From Marinicauda pacifica (GTDB taxonomy: Bacteria > Pseudomonadota > Alphaproteobacteria > Caulobacterales > Maricaulaceae), in NCBI RefSeq assembly GCF_004793635.1, contig NZ_SRXV01000002.1, forward strand, positions 1 through 64,000: a stretch of 64,000 nt of DNA, in the 5' to 3' direction. The notes beneath the pieces are model-generated. The model saw nothing but the letters and a program-made list of their open reading frames with translations. It was not told the origin of the DNA and made no database searches. The translations under genes were made by a program, and so were the position numbers. Below are positions 7,132-16,650 of this stretch, in pieces. The first letter of the stretch is position 1; each line of letters opens with the position of its first letter.

Positions 7132-8898
7132 TCAGCTCGCCATCAGCTGGTCGGCGGCTGCTCTGGCCGCTTCGGTGACCTGGGCGCCGGAGAGCATGCG
7201 GGCGATTTCCTCGCGCCGTTCGCCGGCTTCAAGCGCCCGCACGCGTGTGCGCACCGTGTCGCCGTCTTCGCTCTTCTCGATCTTCCAGTGGTGGGCCGCG
7301 CGCGCGGCGACCTGCGGCGAGTGGGTGACCACCAGGGCCTGGCCCTGTTCGGCCAGGCGCGACAGGCGTGTGCCGACCGCGTCGGCGACCGCGCCGCCCA
7401 CGCCCTGATCGACCTCGTCGAACACCATGACCAGACCGTCCTGCTGACCGGCCAGGCAGACTTTGAGCGCCAGTGCGAAACGCGACAGCTCGCCTCCCGA
7501 GGCGATCTTGTCGAGCGGGCCGAAGGGCGCGCCGGGATTGGTGGAGACCTCGAAGGCGACGCTGTCCCAGCCCTTCGCGCCGGGCCGGTCCTCGCTCGCC
7601 TCGACCGCGACGCGGAATTTCGCCTTGTCCAGTTTCAGCGGGCCGAGCTCGGCCATCACCGCCTCGCTCAGCGCGGCCCCGGCCTTGATGCGCGTGGCGC
7701 TGAGCGCGCGCGCGGCCTCGCCGTAATCGGCCTCGGCAGCCTTGAGCGCGGCCTCGGCCTCCTTCAGCCGGTCGTCGGCATGCTCGATCGTGTCGAGCCG
7801 CTCGGCCAGGCGCGTGCGCAGGCCTGGCAAGAGCTCGACCGCGACCGAATGCTTGCGGGCCGCAGCGCGCAGGGCAAACAGGCGTTCCTCGACACTTTCC
7901 AGCCGGCCCGGCTCGACCAGGAAGGCCGCACCGGCGTCGGACAACGCATCCTCGGCCTCGTTGAACTCGATGAGCGCGCGATCGAGCGCCGATGCGGCCC
8001 GGTCGAGGGCCGAGCGCGCCGTCGCGGAGGCGGTCAGGGCATTGCCGGCCCCATCGCGGTCCTCGCCATCGTCCTGCCCACCCGCCTCGTCCGCGGCGGC
8101 CTCGTCTTCGTTTCGGCCCAGCGTGTCGCGGACCCGCTCGAGACCGCGCAGCGCGCCGTTCAGCCGCCCGGCCATACCCTCGCCGCCGGACAGGATGTCC
8201 GATGCGCTCTGCAACTCGGACAGGGCGGCCTCGGCTTGCTGGAGGAATTTTCGTTCGCTTGCGAGCGTCACCTCTTCGCCCTCGCGCGGATCGAGCTCGT
8301 CCAGCTCTTCCACCGCCAGGCGCAGGAAGTCCTCTTCGCTCGCCGCCCGGTCGCGGGTCTCGCGCAGGCTGTCGACGCGGTCACGCGCTTCGGCCAGGCC
8401 GGTCCAGGCGGAGGCGACCTTGCGCCGTTCGGCATCGTTGCGCGCGAATTCGTCGAGCAGGCCGCGATGGGTCTTGGGGTCGAGCAGGCCGCGCCCGTCA
8501 TGCTGGCCGTGAATCTCGACCAGCACATCGCCCAGGCTGCGAAGAAGGCCGACGCTGGCCGCCTGATCGTTCACATGCGCACGAGATCGTCCGTCGGCGG
8601 TCACCACACGGCGCAGGATGACCGGCTCGCCCGGTTCCGCCGCGATGCCCGCCTCGTCCAGCAGCGCCAGGGCGGGATGGTCGCCGGCAATCTCGAAAAC
8701 CGCCGTCGCCCCGCCCTGCTCGGCGCCGCTGCGGACCATCGCCCGGTCGGCCCGGTCGCCGCAGGCGAGACCCAGCGCCCCCAGCAGGATGGACTTGCCG
8801 GCCCCGGTCTCGCCGGTCAGCGCGGACAGCCCCGCGTCGAACTGCAGGTCCAGCCTGTCGATCAGGACAATGTCGCGAATGGACAGCGAGATCAGCAT
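7132..8898 (-). CDS. recN: DNA repair protein RecN
   Basis: A 588-residue SMC-like ATPase used in double-strand break repair. The Walker A motif GETGAGKS lies at 29-36, after the LDLQFDAGLSALT strand; a long coiled-coil middle (about 150-420) is rich in Ala, Glu and Arg; the C-terminal half-domain contains the ASGGELSRFALALK signature and Walker B GLVMVFDEVDQGVGG. Length is close to the family norm. It follows bamD by 30 bases and is the last gene of the minus-strand block. recN is often under LexA; I found no GTTC-N7-GTTC site just upstream, so any SOS control would have to act elsewhere. Confidence 0.94.
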   Translation of the reverse strand: MLISLSIRDIVLIDRLDLQFDAGLSALTGETGAGKSILLGALGLACGDRADRAMVRSGAEQGGATAVFEIAGDHPALALLDEAGIAAEPGEPVILRRVVTADGRSRAHVNDQAASVGLLRSLGDVLVEIHGQHDGRGLLDPKTHRGLLDEFARNDAERRKVASAWTGLAEARDRVDSLRETRDRAASEEDFLRLAVEELDELDPREGEEVTLASERKFLQQAEAALSELQSASDILSGGEGMAGRLNGALRGLERVRDTLGRNEDEAAADEAGGQDDGEDRDGAGNALTASATARSALDRAASALDRALIEFNEAEDALSDAGAAFLVEPGRLESVEERLFALRAAARKHSVAVELLPGLRTRLAERLDTIEHADDRLKEAEAALKAAEADYGEAARALSATRIKAGAALSEAVMAELGPLKLDKAKFRVAVEASEDRPGAKGWDSVAFEVSTNPGAPFGPLDKIASGGELSRFALALKVCLAGQQDGLVMVFDEVDQGVGGAVADAVGTRLSRLAEQGQALVVTHSPQVAARAAHHWKIEKSEDGDTVRTRVRALEAGERREEIARMLSGAQVTEAARAAADQLMAS

Positions 8899-8928
8899 CG
8901 CCCGACGGGCAGCTCCTGGAAAAAGCGT

Positions 8929-9762
8929 CTAGCCGAAGATCCGGTCCATGGCCCGCCGGATGAGGCTCGGGTCCTGTTCCTCGAGGCCTTCACCCTCGAT
9001 GGCAATGCCGCGCGAGGTCAGCAGGTCGTAGCTGTTCTGATACCAGTCCGAACCGGGATAGTTATACCCGAGGACAGCGGCGACCTGGCGCGCTTCGGTA
9101 TCCACCCCCAGGGCGACATAGCTCTCCACCAGGCGGTGGAGCGCCTCGGGAACATGGCTCGTCGTGGGGTAGTCGCGAAGCACGTTCTGATAGCGGTTTA
9201 TCGCAGCGAGATAGTACCCGCTTCGCATATACCAGCGGCCCACGCTCATTTCTTTACCGGCGAGGTGGTCGCGGGTCATGTCGATCTTGACGCGCGCATC
9301 CATGGCGTAGGGGGAGTCCGGATAGCGGCGCACCACCTGCTGCAGGGAGTCGAGCGCATTGCGGGTGGTCGACTGGTCGCGGCCCACATCGAAGATACGC
9401 TCGTAGTGGGATAGCGCGATCAGATAATAGGCATAAGGCGCGCTGGCGTTACCGGGGTGCAGGGCGATGAAGCGCTCCGCGTCCGAGATCGCTTCTTCAT
9501 ACTTGTTCGCCTGATAATTGGCGAAGGCGGCCATGAGCATGGAGCGGCGCGCCCACTCGGAGAAGGGGTGCTGGCGCTCGACCTCGTCGAAATAGGCCGC
9601 CGCGCGGTTGTAGTCGCGCCGCTCGAGATGTTCGAAGCCTTCATTGTAGAGCATCTCGACCGGTTGCTCGACATATTCAAGCTCGGGTTCGGACGTGCTG
9701 CCGCAGGCCGAGGCCAGCATGAGAATGGCGGTGAATAATCCGGCGCGGACGGCGAGCGTCAT
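8929..9762 (-). CDS. bamD: Outer membrane assembly lipoprotein BamD (ComL/YfiO)
   Basis: A 277-residue TPR lipoprotein of the BAM complex, anchored in the inner leaflet of the outer membrane, which helps BamA fold beta-barrel proteins. A lipoprotein signal ends at LASAC (Cys 20). TPR-like helices follow, with YNEGFEHLERRDYNRAA and YYLIALSHYERIFDVGRDQ typical of BamD. ATG 9762 is chosen over the preceding TTG: GAGGA lies eight bases upstream. It sits between lpxC (120 bases away) and recN, the usual alphaproteobacterial order lpxC-bamD-recN. Confidence 0.93.
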   Translation of the reverse strand: MTLAVRAGLFTAILMLASACGSTSEPELEYVEQPVEMLYNEGFEHLERRDYNRAAAYFDEVERQHPFSEWARRSMLMAAFANYQANKYEEAISDAERFIALHPGNASAPYAYYLIALSHYERIFDVGRDQSTTRNALDSLQQVVRRYPDSPYAMDARVKIDMTRDHLAGKEMSVGRWYMRSGYYLAAINRYQNVLRDYPTTSHVPEALHRLVESYVALGVDTEARQVAAVLGYNYPGSDWYQNSYDLLTSRGIAIEGEGLEEQDPSLIRRAMDRIFG

Positions 9763-9881
9763 CAATTCAGTCCTCTTCGGGCACGCAAGGCGAACGACCG
9801 GCGCACACTACCGGTTTTCAAGCGTTTCGCATCAACTGAAATGTCTTCTACCCGATCCCGACGCCCGGCAAAAGCACCGCG

Positions 9882-10781
9882 TCAGGTTTGCGCGATCCGG
9901 TCGCTACGCGCGGCAATGTCGCGCATCGACACCCATTTCCACGCGGTGGTGTCGGCCAGCAGGGTGCGGACGGCCAAGGCATTGATTCCATGGCCGGGAC
10001 GGGTCGCCTTGTAGAGGCCGAGAATGGGCGCACCGGCAAGATACAGGTCGCCCAGCGCATCGAGCGCCTTGTGGCGTACAAACTCGTCGGCAAAGCGAAG
10101 GCCGCCGGGATTGGCCACCTTGCCGTCCTCGAGCACGATCGCATTGTCCATGGAGCCGCCGCGCGCCAGTCCGGCCTTCAGCAGCATCTCGTATTCGCGG
10201 CGGAAGCCGAATGTGCGCGCCGGAGCGACCAGCGTCCCGAACGCATCGGGCGTGACCTCGAAGGCGAAACGCTGACGGCCGATTGCCGGATCGGGAAAAT
10301 CGATTTCGACATCAATGCTTTGCTGCAAGGACGGCAGGAAGGCCGCCTCGCGTCCGCCATCGGTCACGCTGACCGGCTTGAGCACCTGAATCGCCCGGCG
10401 CGGCAGGGGGTGATTGGCCAGTCCTGCACGCAGGGCCAGATCCACGAACGGGGCCGACGAACCGTCCATCGCCGGAACTTCCGGGCCGTCCAGTTCGATG
10501 TGAAGATCGTCAATGCCGAGGCCGGCCAGGGCCGCCATCAAATGCTCGACCGTCGCGATCGATGCACCGTCATCATTGACCAGCGTGGTCCCGAGATCGG
10601 TCGAGCGGACACGGTCGTATCGCGCTTCGATGAGGGTATTGTCGAGATCGAGATCGGACCGCTCGAAGACGATGCCGGTGCCCGGCTTGGCCGGGCGCAT
10701 CGCCATGCGGACGCGTGCGCCGGTGTGAAGGCCAATCCCGGCGCAGACTGCGGCGGAGGCAAGCGTGGTCCGTTCAATCAT
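9882..10781 (-). CDS. lpxC: UDP-3-O-acyl-N-acetylglucosamine deacetylase
   Basis: A 299-residue zinc deacetylase performing the committed step of lipid A synthesis. It starts with the family hallmark IERTTLASAAVCAGIGLHTG; the zinc/active-site regions ATVEHLMAALAGLGIDD, GPEVPAMDGSSAPFVD and FVRHKALDALGDL are all present. Length is normal for LpxC without a FabZ fusion. An AT-rich stretch of about 120 bases upstream (10790-10915) probably carries its promoter. It is the conserved gene following ftsZ in this group, although three other genes intervene here. Confidence 0.95.
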   Translation of the reverse strand: MIERTTLASAAVCAGIGLHTGARVRMAMRPAKPGTGIVFERSDLDLDNTLIEARYDRVRSTDLGTTLVNDDGASIATVEHLMAALAGLGIDDLHIELDGPEVPAMDGSSAPFVDLALRAGLANHPLPRRAIQVLKPVSVTDGGREAAFLPSLQQSIDVEIDFPDPAIGRQRFAFEVTPDAFGTLVAPARTFGFRREYEMLLKAGLARGGSMDNAIVLEDGKVANPGGLRFADEFVRHKALDALGDLYLAGAPILGLYKATRPGHGINALAVRTLLADTTAWKWVSMRDIAARSDRIAQT

Positions 10782-10943
10782 GAACTTAAATCTCTATCGT
10801 TTTGAAATCCGGACCTTTTTAGGCGATCCGAACTGGTATTTGCCCCTCATTAATCACGCAACCTAATGATCGCGCTACACTTCGCAATTAAAGGAATGTT
10901 GCACCATGTTACGAAACGGGACGGGCGCCGGCCGCCCCCCGGT

Positions 10944-11255
10944 TCACCGTTTCGGGCCAGCGTTCTGGAACAGGATGGCGAGCGCATCGAGATAGCGCTG
11001 CCAGGCCTCCCGGCCCTCCGGCGTCATCCGGACCGTCGTCAGGGGCTTTGAGTCGACGAATTGCTTATCGATTCCCACGTAGCCGGCGGCCTCCAGCTTC
11101 TTCAGATGGATGGAGAGATTCCCGTTTGTGGTCTCCAGCGCCTTGGCCAGTTCGGCAAAACTGGCAGACGATTGCTGGGACAAATAGGCCATGATCCCCA
11201 GACGGATACGACCGTGGATCACCTCCTCCAGCGCATCGGGACGCAGCCCCTCCAC
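10944..11255 (-). CDS. Winged-helix transcriptional regulator (HTH_34/MarR-like)
   Basis: A 103-residue protein that is essentially one winged-helix domain. Helices run through IHGRIRLGIMAYLSQQ, ASFAELAKALETTNGNLSIH (recognition region, about residues 33-52) and LKKLEAAGYVGIDKQFV, with the wing in KPLTTVRMTPEGREAW. The GTG at 11255 is chosen because it overlaps the preceding gene's TAG by one base (TAGTG) and gives a protein of the usual length. Such single-domain regulators are commonly paired with a membrane protein, as here. The regulated genes are unknown; autoregulation of this pair is plausible. Confidence 0.8.
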   Translation of the reverse strand: MEGLRPDALEEVIHGRIRLGIMAYLSQQSSASFAELAKALETTNGNLSIHLKKLEAAGYVGIDKQFVDSKPLTTVRMTPEGREAWQRYLDALAILFQNAGPKR

Positions 11256-11899
11256 TAGCTGGCATCCTCTTGCTCGAGATATTCCGGCTCGTTCAGGAGA
11301 AGGCGAAGCCCGGGGAGCACCGCGACAAGCAGGATCACGGCGCTGAGCGCGAGGTAGAGCACCGCCGTGCCCGCCAGCAAAGGAACGCATGCGGCGAAGG
11401 CAAAGGATGCCCAGGCAGGAATGCGCATCCAGGTCAGTCCGGAGGCCGCCGATGTTGCCAGAAAGGCCGCCCCGTAAAGGGCCAGGGCCACGGCCGCGAT
11501 AAGGTCGAACAGGATCATGTTGCGTCCCAGGGCCGTGACGGCGACCACGACGCCCGCCACGAAGATGAAAATCCCGAGGCCCGCGCCCTTCCAGATCTCG
11601 CGCTCGACCACATTGCCGATGGACGCGACGCCGGGCTTGCGCCCCATGCCGCGCGACAGAATCACCGTGCCGGCAAATCCCAGCACGCCAAAGGCCGGCC
11701 AGAGGATGCTGATGGCCCAGACCGGCACGCCTGCAAGCTCCGAAAGGATCGTGAAATGAGCAAGATAGGCAAGGGTGAGCAAGCCGCCCCACAGCAGCAG
11801 GAAACGGCCGCCAAGCAAGGGGGCCCGCGAGGCGCGCTCCGTCATGGCGCGCACGAAGGCGAGATCGGCCTGGGCCTGGGTTCTGGTGTCTTCTGTCAC
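11255..11899 (-). CDS. Six-helix integral membrane protein of unknown function
   Basis: A protein of 214 residues (223 if the first in-frame ATG at 11926 is used) with six predicted membrane helices: LLLWGGLLTLAYLAHFTIL, WAISILWPAFGVLGFAGTV, GAGLGIFIFVAGVVVAV, ILFDLIAAVALALYGAAF, then two closely spaced near the C-terminus. The soluble N-terminus (TEDTRTQAQADLAFVRAM) may be a short helix. GTG 11899 is preferred because AGGAGG lies six bases before it; at ATG 11905 the same AGGAGG touches the start codon. It is translationally coupled to the winged-helix gene. No enzymatic motif was recognised; it could be a transporter accessory or sensor. Confidence 0.75.
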   Translation of the reverse strand: MTEDTRTQAQADLAFVRAMTERASRAPLLGGRFLLLWGGLLTLAYLAHFTILSELAGVPVWAISILWPAFGVLGFAGTVILSRGMGRKPGVASIGNVVEREIWKGAGLGIFIFVAGVVVAVTALGRNMILFDLIAAVALALYGAAFLATSAASGLTWMRIPAWASFAFAACVPLLAGTAVLYLALSAVILLVAVLPGLRLLLNEPEYLEQEDAS

Positions 11900-11958
11900 G
11901 GGCATCCTCCTGGATGGTGAAAGCAACCGGTGGGCCGAAGCCCACCAGTCATAACAGC

Positions 11959-12369
11959 TTATTGCGGGTAGTGGACATCCAGTGAGACGTCGGCGCCCTG
12001 TCCCCTCAGGTCCACCGCGACGTCTTCAAAGCTTGGCGGGCCATCTGCGAGTTCGCCGGACATTGCCCAGCCATCGAGCGGCCAGCCGCTTTCTGCGCGG
12101 TCGAATGTCCCGTTGCCGTCATCGTGCCAGACAGAGACGGCGTACTGGCCTTCCGGCAGATCGTAGGTAAAGGAATGCGTGCCCGGCTCCGGGGACTGGA
12201 CAATGCTGCCTTCCACGCCCTCGTCCTGCATGAATTGTTCCTCGGTCTGGACCGAGACATAGAGCGGGCCATCGCCCTGAACGCCGTTGACCTCGATGGT
12301 CAGGGGCGCGCCGTAAGCCGTCGCAGTGAAGGCAAGGCTGGCGGCAGTTGCGGTCAGAATGGCTTTCAT
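11959..12369 (-). CDS. DUF2141 domain-containing secreted protein
   Basis: A 136-residue exported protein. A Sec signal peptide (about 1-20, ending TAYGA) precedes a beta-rich domain with the DUF2141 pattern: GDGPLYVSVQTEEQF near the start, FTYDLPEGQYAVSVWHDDGNGTFD in the middle, and PLDGWAMSG. Function of the family is unknown. The start has GAGGAGAAACGAG just upstream. It lies between the ftsZ terminator and the membrane/regulator pair, with 54 bases to the latter, so the three may form one transcription unit read toward lpxC. Confidence 0.82.
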   Translation of the reverse strand: MKAILTATAASLAFTATAYGAPLTIEVNGVQGDGPLYVSVQTEEQFMQDEGVEGSIVQSPEPGTHSFTYDLPEGQYAVSVWHDDGNGTFDRAESGWPLDGWAMSGELADGPPSFEDVAVDLRGQGADVSLDVHYPQ

Positions 12370-12523
12370 CTCGTTTCTCCTCTTTTACTCGGCGCTCGAA
12401 GCGCTCGGGACTCAAGATCGATGACGCTTCATCGACAACAAGTTTGTATTTTAAACTTACTATCGGTGTCAACTCGATTCCCGAATCCGGCTTCGATCGC
12501 GGAATCTCCAGTGCCTGAACGCG

Positions 12524-12549
12524 AAAACCCCGCGCCTTTCGGCGCGGGG
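12524..12549 (-). terminator. Rho-independent terminator of ftsZ
   Basis: On the minus strand a nine-pair stem (CCCCGCGCC / GGCGCGGGG) with a GAAA loop is followed by TTTTCG, 33 bases after the ftsZ stop. It should end most dcw transcripts before the DUF2141 gene. Confidence 0.85.
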
Positions 12550-12582
12550 CTCTCGATTTCATTCAAATCGTGGTGGCGCGGC

Positions 12583-14241
12583 TCAGTTCGCCTGGCGGCG
12601 CAGGAATGCGGGGATTTCCAGCTCGCTCTCATCGATTTCCGCACCGAAAAGGTCACCCGTTCCGTCCCGGTTCTGGGGCCGCGGCTGGGCAGCCTGATAC
12701 CCGTGCGAGGGGGAGGACTGCTGCGGGGGAGAAGCCGGGCGCGGAGCCTCGGGGCGCTGGGGAGCGATCCGGGCCTGGGGCGCAGGAGGGGTTTGCTTCG
12801 GCTTGGCGCGACGTCCGAAAATGGACAGGCCGAGGCGGGGCTTCTCTTCAGCCGGCTGGGCCGGAGCGGTAGAGGCTGACTCGCGCGCCTGGTGGTGCTG
12901 GGGCGCGGACTCATAATGGTTGGTTTCCGCCGGACGACGCATGTCGCTCGCGGCCTGCTCCAGGCGCTCGCGGCTCCGCACGACTTCAGGCTTGGCCTCT
13001 TCGCGCATGGTGAAGCTGTCGGGTTCGCTGACCACATGATCCATTGCGGACACGGTACGCTGCTCCACCGCTTCCACCGGATCGATCGACCGGGCTGACG
13101 TCCGCTCGACTTCCACGTTGCCGCGTTCTACCGGGCTTTCGTTCACGGCCACGGCGTCGGCAGCGCGCCGAACCAGCGGCTCGGATTGGCGCTGAGGCCG
13201 GGATTCCCGTGATTTCCAGGCGTTGACGACGTTGCCGCCCGACTGCTGGCGGCGCGGATCGGGCTGTGCGATCGTCTCCTGATCGATGCCGGTGGCCACG
13301 ACCGAAACACGAATCGTGCCTTCCAGGCTCTCGTCAAAGGTCGAACCGACAATGATGTTTGCGTCCGGGTCGACTTCATCGCGGATCTCGTTCGCCGCCT
13401 CGTCGACTTCGTACAGCGTCATGTCCATGCCACCGGTGATGTTGATGAGCACGCCCTTGGCGCCCTTCATCGACACATCGTCCAGTAGCGGGTTGGCGAT
13501 GGCGGCATGCGCGGCCTCAATGGCGCGCTTCTCGCCGGACGCTTCGCCTGTCCCCATCATCGCCTTGCCCATCTCGTTCATCACCGTGCGGACGTCGGCG
13601 AAGTCGAGATTGATCAGGCCGGGCATGACCATCAGGTCGGTGATGCCGCGAACGCCGGAATGCAGGACCTGGTCAGCCATCGAGAACGCCTCGGCGAAGG
13701 TCGTCTTCTCGGTCGCGATCCGGAACAGGTTCTGATTGGGAATGATGATCAGCGTGTCGACATGCTGCTGCAGGCGCTCGATCCCGGCTTCAGCCAGACG
13801 CATGCGGCGGGTGCCTTCGAAGTGGAAGGGCTTGGTCACGACGCCGACGGTCAGGATGCCTTGTTCGCGCGCCGCGCGGGCAATGACCGGCGCCCCGCCG
13901 GTGCCCGTCCCGCCGCCCATGCCGGCCGTGATGAAGACCATGTGAGCGCCTGACAGGTGCTCGAGAATGTCACCGATGGAGTCTTCGGCCGACTGCTCAC
14001 CGACCTCAGGACGTGCCCCCGCACCCAGTCCTTCGGTGATCTGTCCGCCCATCTGGATGCGCCGATCCGTGCGCGAACGCGAAAGCGCCTGCGCATCTGT
14101 GTTGGCGACGACGAAATCGACCCCTTCCAGATTGGCATCGATCATGTTGTTGACGGCGTTACCGCCTGCACCACCAACCCCGAAGACGAGGATTCGCGGT
14201 TTCAGTTCGGTCGGCTCGGGGGCAGACAGGTTGAGCGACAT
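12583..14241 (-). CDS. ftsZ: Cell division protein FtsZ
   Basis: A 552-residue tubulin-like GTPase that forms the Z-ring. [11 protein letters not shown] (about 24-34) and the tubulin signature GGGTGTG (about 113-119) are intact, with TDAQAL and [10 protein letters not shown] in the expected places. The GTPase core ends near 320; then comes a Pro/Gln/Arg/Glu-rich linker of roughly 200 residues and a C-terminal peptide with [11 protein letters not shown], the FtsA/ZipA/MipZ-type docking tail. A long linker is typical of Caulobacterales and relatives. ATG 14241 gives the expected start ([16 protein letters not shown]). Regulated separately from ftsA by its own upstream region carrying a CtrA box. 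Confidence 0.97.
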   Translation of the reverse strand: MSLNLSAPEPTELKPRILVFGVGGAGGNAVNNMIDANLEGVDFVVANTDAQALSRSRTDRRIQMGGQITEGLGAGARPEVGEQSAEDSIGDILEHLSGAHMVFITAGMGGGTGTGGAPVIARAAREQGILTVGVVTKPFHFEGTRRMRLAEAGIERLQQHVDTLIIIPNQNLFRIATEKTTFAEAFSMADQVLHSGVRGITDLMVMPGLINLDFADVRTVMNEMGKAMMGTGEASGEKRAIEAAHAAIANPLLDDVSMKGAKGVLINITGGMDMTLYEVDEAANEIRDEVDPDANIIVGSTFDESLEGTIRVSVVATGIDQETIAQPDPRRQQSGGNVVNAWKSRESRPQRQSEPLVRRAADAVAVNESPVERGNVEVERTSARSIDPVEAVEQRTVSAMDHVVSEPDSFTMREEAKPEVVRSRERLEQAASDMRRPAETNHYESAPQHHQARESASTAPAQPAEEKPRLGLSIFGRRAKPKQTPPAPQARIAPQRPEAPRPASPPQQSSPSHGYQAAQPRPQNRDGTGDLFGAEIDESELEIPAFLRRQAN

Positions 14242-14312
14242 TTGCGGGGGTGCTCCATTGACCAACGGTCAAGCTTAACAGCTCGTTTCGTGACCAATGT
14301 GAATCTGCTTGT

Positions 14313-14327
14313 TTAATCGAGAGTTAA
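14313..14327. promoter_or_regulatory. CtrA box upstream of ftsZ
   Basis: TTAA-TCGAGAG-TTAA is an exact TTAA-N7-TTAA match, 72 bases upstream of the ftsZ ATG in the 157-base ftsA-ftsZ gap. In Caulobacter CtrA represses the ftsZ promoter through such a site (established knowledge), so the same cell-cycle control is inferred here. Confidence 0.7.
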
Positions 14328-14398
14328 ACAAACATGGCGCCGAAGTGGCGAAACCCAGAACACTACAGGAACATCCTGATAAAAGCGTAACACTTCGG

Positions 14399-15727
14399 TC
14401 AGAAGCTCTCTGCAAACCAGCGCAGGATCGCTTTTGGGCCGCGCTCCCCGCCCGCCGAATGGCGCAGGCGGCGTTCGCCGGCCGCATTGAGCGGGGGTGG
14501 GCCCGAAATCGCTTCGGCCGTGCCGCGCGAGCGGCGTACGATCACGCCCGCGCACGCTGAAAACGCGGGACCGGAAACTGCATCGCCCAGCCCTGCAAGG
14601 CCGCTGGGTTTACCCAGACGGACCTGTTTGGACAGAATTCGCCCCGCCAGTTCGGCCGCACCAGGCAACTGCGCTGCGCCTCCCGTCAGGACCAGCCGGC
14701 GTCCGGCAGCCTTCGAGACGCCCGCCGAATCAAGCCTGTCGCGAATGAGTTCGAAGACCTCTTCCAGGCGAGGCCGGATAATCGAGTTCAGAAGCGCGCG
14801 CGGCTGCTGGACCATCGTGGAATCCGCATCTCCGGCCACTGGCGGCGTTTCGATCATCACCTGATCGTCGTCCGGGCTGTCCAGTGCGGAGCCATAAAGC
14901 ACCTTGATGCGCTCTGCCGCACTCATGGGCGTGGACAGGCCACGCGCGATATCGCTGGTAACATGCGCCCCGCCGATCGGAACGCCATCGACGTGAATCA
15001 GCGAGCCCTCGTTGAAAACGCCGACACTGGTCGTGTTCGAACCCATGTCGATCACCATGGCTCCCAGCAGAAGCTCGTCCTCGACGAGTGTGGCGAGCCC
15101 GGACGCGTAGGGCGTGGCGACAATCCCCGCGATCGACAAACGGCAGCGCTCCACACAGGTGGTCAGATTGCGCAGCGGCTCCACCGCGGCGGTGACGATG
15201 TGAAGATCGACGCCGAGCTCCCTGCCGAACATGCCGCGCGGATCGCGTACTCCGCGATGATTATCGACCCGCCAGCCCAGCGGGATGGCATGGAGCATCA
15301 CACGGCCCGGCTCGAAATAGGTCTGCAAGCCCTCGCGCAGTGCGCGGCGCAGGTCCCGATCCGCAACCTCGCGCCCGGAGAGCGGCGCATCGACGCCAAA
15401 TCGGCGCGAGCCCAGCCCGCCCGCGGCGGTAACCAGCGTGACCTCGCTCACGGCGTGCCCGGCCATGCGCTCCGCGTTCTCGACCGACGTACGGATCGAC
15501 TGCTCGGCGGCATCCATGTCCACGATCGTGCCGCCTCGCACGCCGCGGCTGGAATGGTGGCCGACGCCAACCACGCGCAGACGCGAACCGGCAAGCGTGG
15601 CTTCGCTCTTCACGATGAAACAGACTGTCTTCGACGTTCCGACTTCAAGGGCGGCAAAAAAGCCAGGCTTGGGCGCGCCCCCGGCATCGCTCTCCTTGCC
15701 AGCCCCCACCTGATCAAACACGCCCAT
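14399..15727 (-). CDS. ftsA: Cell division protein FtsA
   Basis: A 442-residue actin-fold protein that tethers FtsZ to the membrane. ALEVGTSKTVCFIVK near residue 27 is the phosphate-1 strand, GAMVIDMGSNTTSVGVF the phosphate-2 region, and VLTGGAAQLPGAAELA the adenosine motif. The C-terminus ends in an amphipathic helix with ILRWFAESF, the usual membrane anchor. ATG 15727 is chosen because GGGGAG lies ten bases upstream and only five bases separate it from the ftsQ stop; the longer frame from 15775 overlaps ftsQ. The first 25 residues are a variable extension. Confidence 0.94.
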   Translation of the reverse strand: MGVFDQVGAGKESDAGGAPKPGFFAALEVGTSKTVCFIVKSEATLAGSRLRVVGVGHHSSRGVRGGTIVDMDAAEQSIRTSVENAERMAGHAVSEVTLVTAAGGLGSRRFGVDAPLSGREVADRDLRRALREGLQTYFEPGRVMLHAIPLGWRVDNHRGVRDPRGMFGRELGVDLHIVTAAVEPLRNLTTCVERCRLSIAGIVATPYASGLATLVEDELLLGAMVIDMGSNTTSVGVFNEGSLIHVDGVPIGGAHVTSDIARGLSTPMSAAERIKVLYGSALDSPDDDQVMIETPPVAGDADSTMVQQPRALLNSIIRPRLEEVFELIRDRLDSAGVSKAAGRRLVLTGGAAQLPGAAELAGRILSKQVRLGKPSGLAGLGDAVSGPAFSACAGVIVRRSRGTAEAISGPPPLNAAGERRLRHSAGGERGPKAILRWFAESF

Positions 15728-15732
15728 CGCGA

Positions 15733-16650
15733 TCACGCTCCCCGTCCACGCGCAGCAGCTGCGCGATCCGGCCAAGCCCGGATCACCAGCTCGCCTTGAG
15801 TTCTCAAATCAAACGCCTGGGCATCAAGGTTCAGCACGCCGCGTTCGTCGTGCAGGGTCGCAATCAACGCCAGCGCCGACGCCGGGTCGCCCTCCGGCAG
15901 GAGGATGTCGCCGCCGGCCAGGAGGCGCAAATTCCAGCGCCTCTCGCCAACGCGCACCGCGTGCGTCACCAGCGCGTCGATGGCCTCCTGACGTGCCAGC
16001 AGGTCGAGAAGAGGCGCGGCTTCGGCATTGGCGCCTTCGCCTACCACGCGGGGCAGCGCGCCATACTGGGTGGCTTCCGCCGCTGCGATGACCGTGCCGG
16101 AGCGATCGATCACATGATGGGCGCCGTTGTGCTGCCACACCGCGAACGGCTCGCGTTCCTTCAAGATTACGTAGACCCGGTCTGGCCAGAGCCGCGCCAC
16201 CTGGGCCTCTTCCACCCAGCTCATCGCCTCGATCCGCGCGCGGGCTGCAGCCGGATCGATCGCCAGAAGGCTGTGGCCTGGGTCGACGCCCATCGCCTCT
16301 GCGATGGCGGCACCATCCAGACGCGAAGCGCCCGTAACATCAACCGCCCGGACCGCAAATCCGGATCGGGCCAGACGCGCATCCAGCCCCTCGTTGAGCG
16401 CCGCACCGATCTCGTCCATGCGCCCCAGCGCCATCAGACCAGCCAGAGACAGGACGCAGAGACCGCCCACGCCCAGTACGGCCAGGCGCAACGCATAGCC
16501 GGCGCGATAACGCGCTGCACGCAGCCGCGCCGCCATCCAGTTGGACAGCTTCGCACCGCGTGGTGAAACCGCTTTTGCCTTGCGCCGCGACGCGGCCGGC
16601 TTTCTGGGTTTTGCCGATCGAGCCGTTCCGGCGCGTCCTACCTTGGGCAC
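15733..16650 (-). CDS. ftsQ: Cell division protein FtsQ
   Basis: A 305-residue bitopic divisome protein. A strongly basic cytoplasmic tail (1-50, many Lys/Arg/Pro) precedes one membrane helix (about 53-75), then a POTRA domain beginning [19 protein letters not shown] and the FtsQ beta domain containing [18 protein letters not shown] and a downstream REPFAVW. FtsQ recruits FtsB/FtsL to the septum. The gene start overlaps the end of ddl by 13 bases, in line with the compact ddl-ftsQ-ftsA order. Confidence 0.93.
   Translation of the reverse strand: MPKVGRAGTARSAKPRKPAASRRKAKAVSPRGAKLSNWMAARLRAARYRAGYALRLAVLGVGGLCVLSLAGLMALGRMDEIGAALNEGLDARLARSGFAVRAVDVTGASRLDGAAIAEAMGVDPGHSLLAIDPAAARARIEAMSWVEEAQVARLWPDRVYVILKEREPFAVWQHNGAHHVIDRSGTVIAAAEATQYGALPRVVGEGANAEAAPLLDLLARQEAIDALVTHAVRVGERRWNLRLLAGGDILLPEGDPASALALIATLHDERGVLNLDAQAFDLRTQGELVIRAWPDRAAAARGRGA

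Noticed and set aside
7288..9414. 708-codon open frame on the plus strand
   Set aside because: It lies antisense to recN and bamD, which have full family motifs. Long antisense frames are common in GC-rich DNA; no domain or ribosome site supports it.
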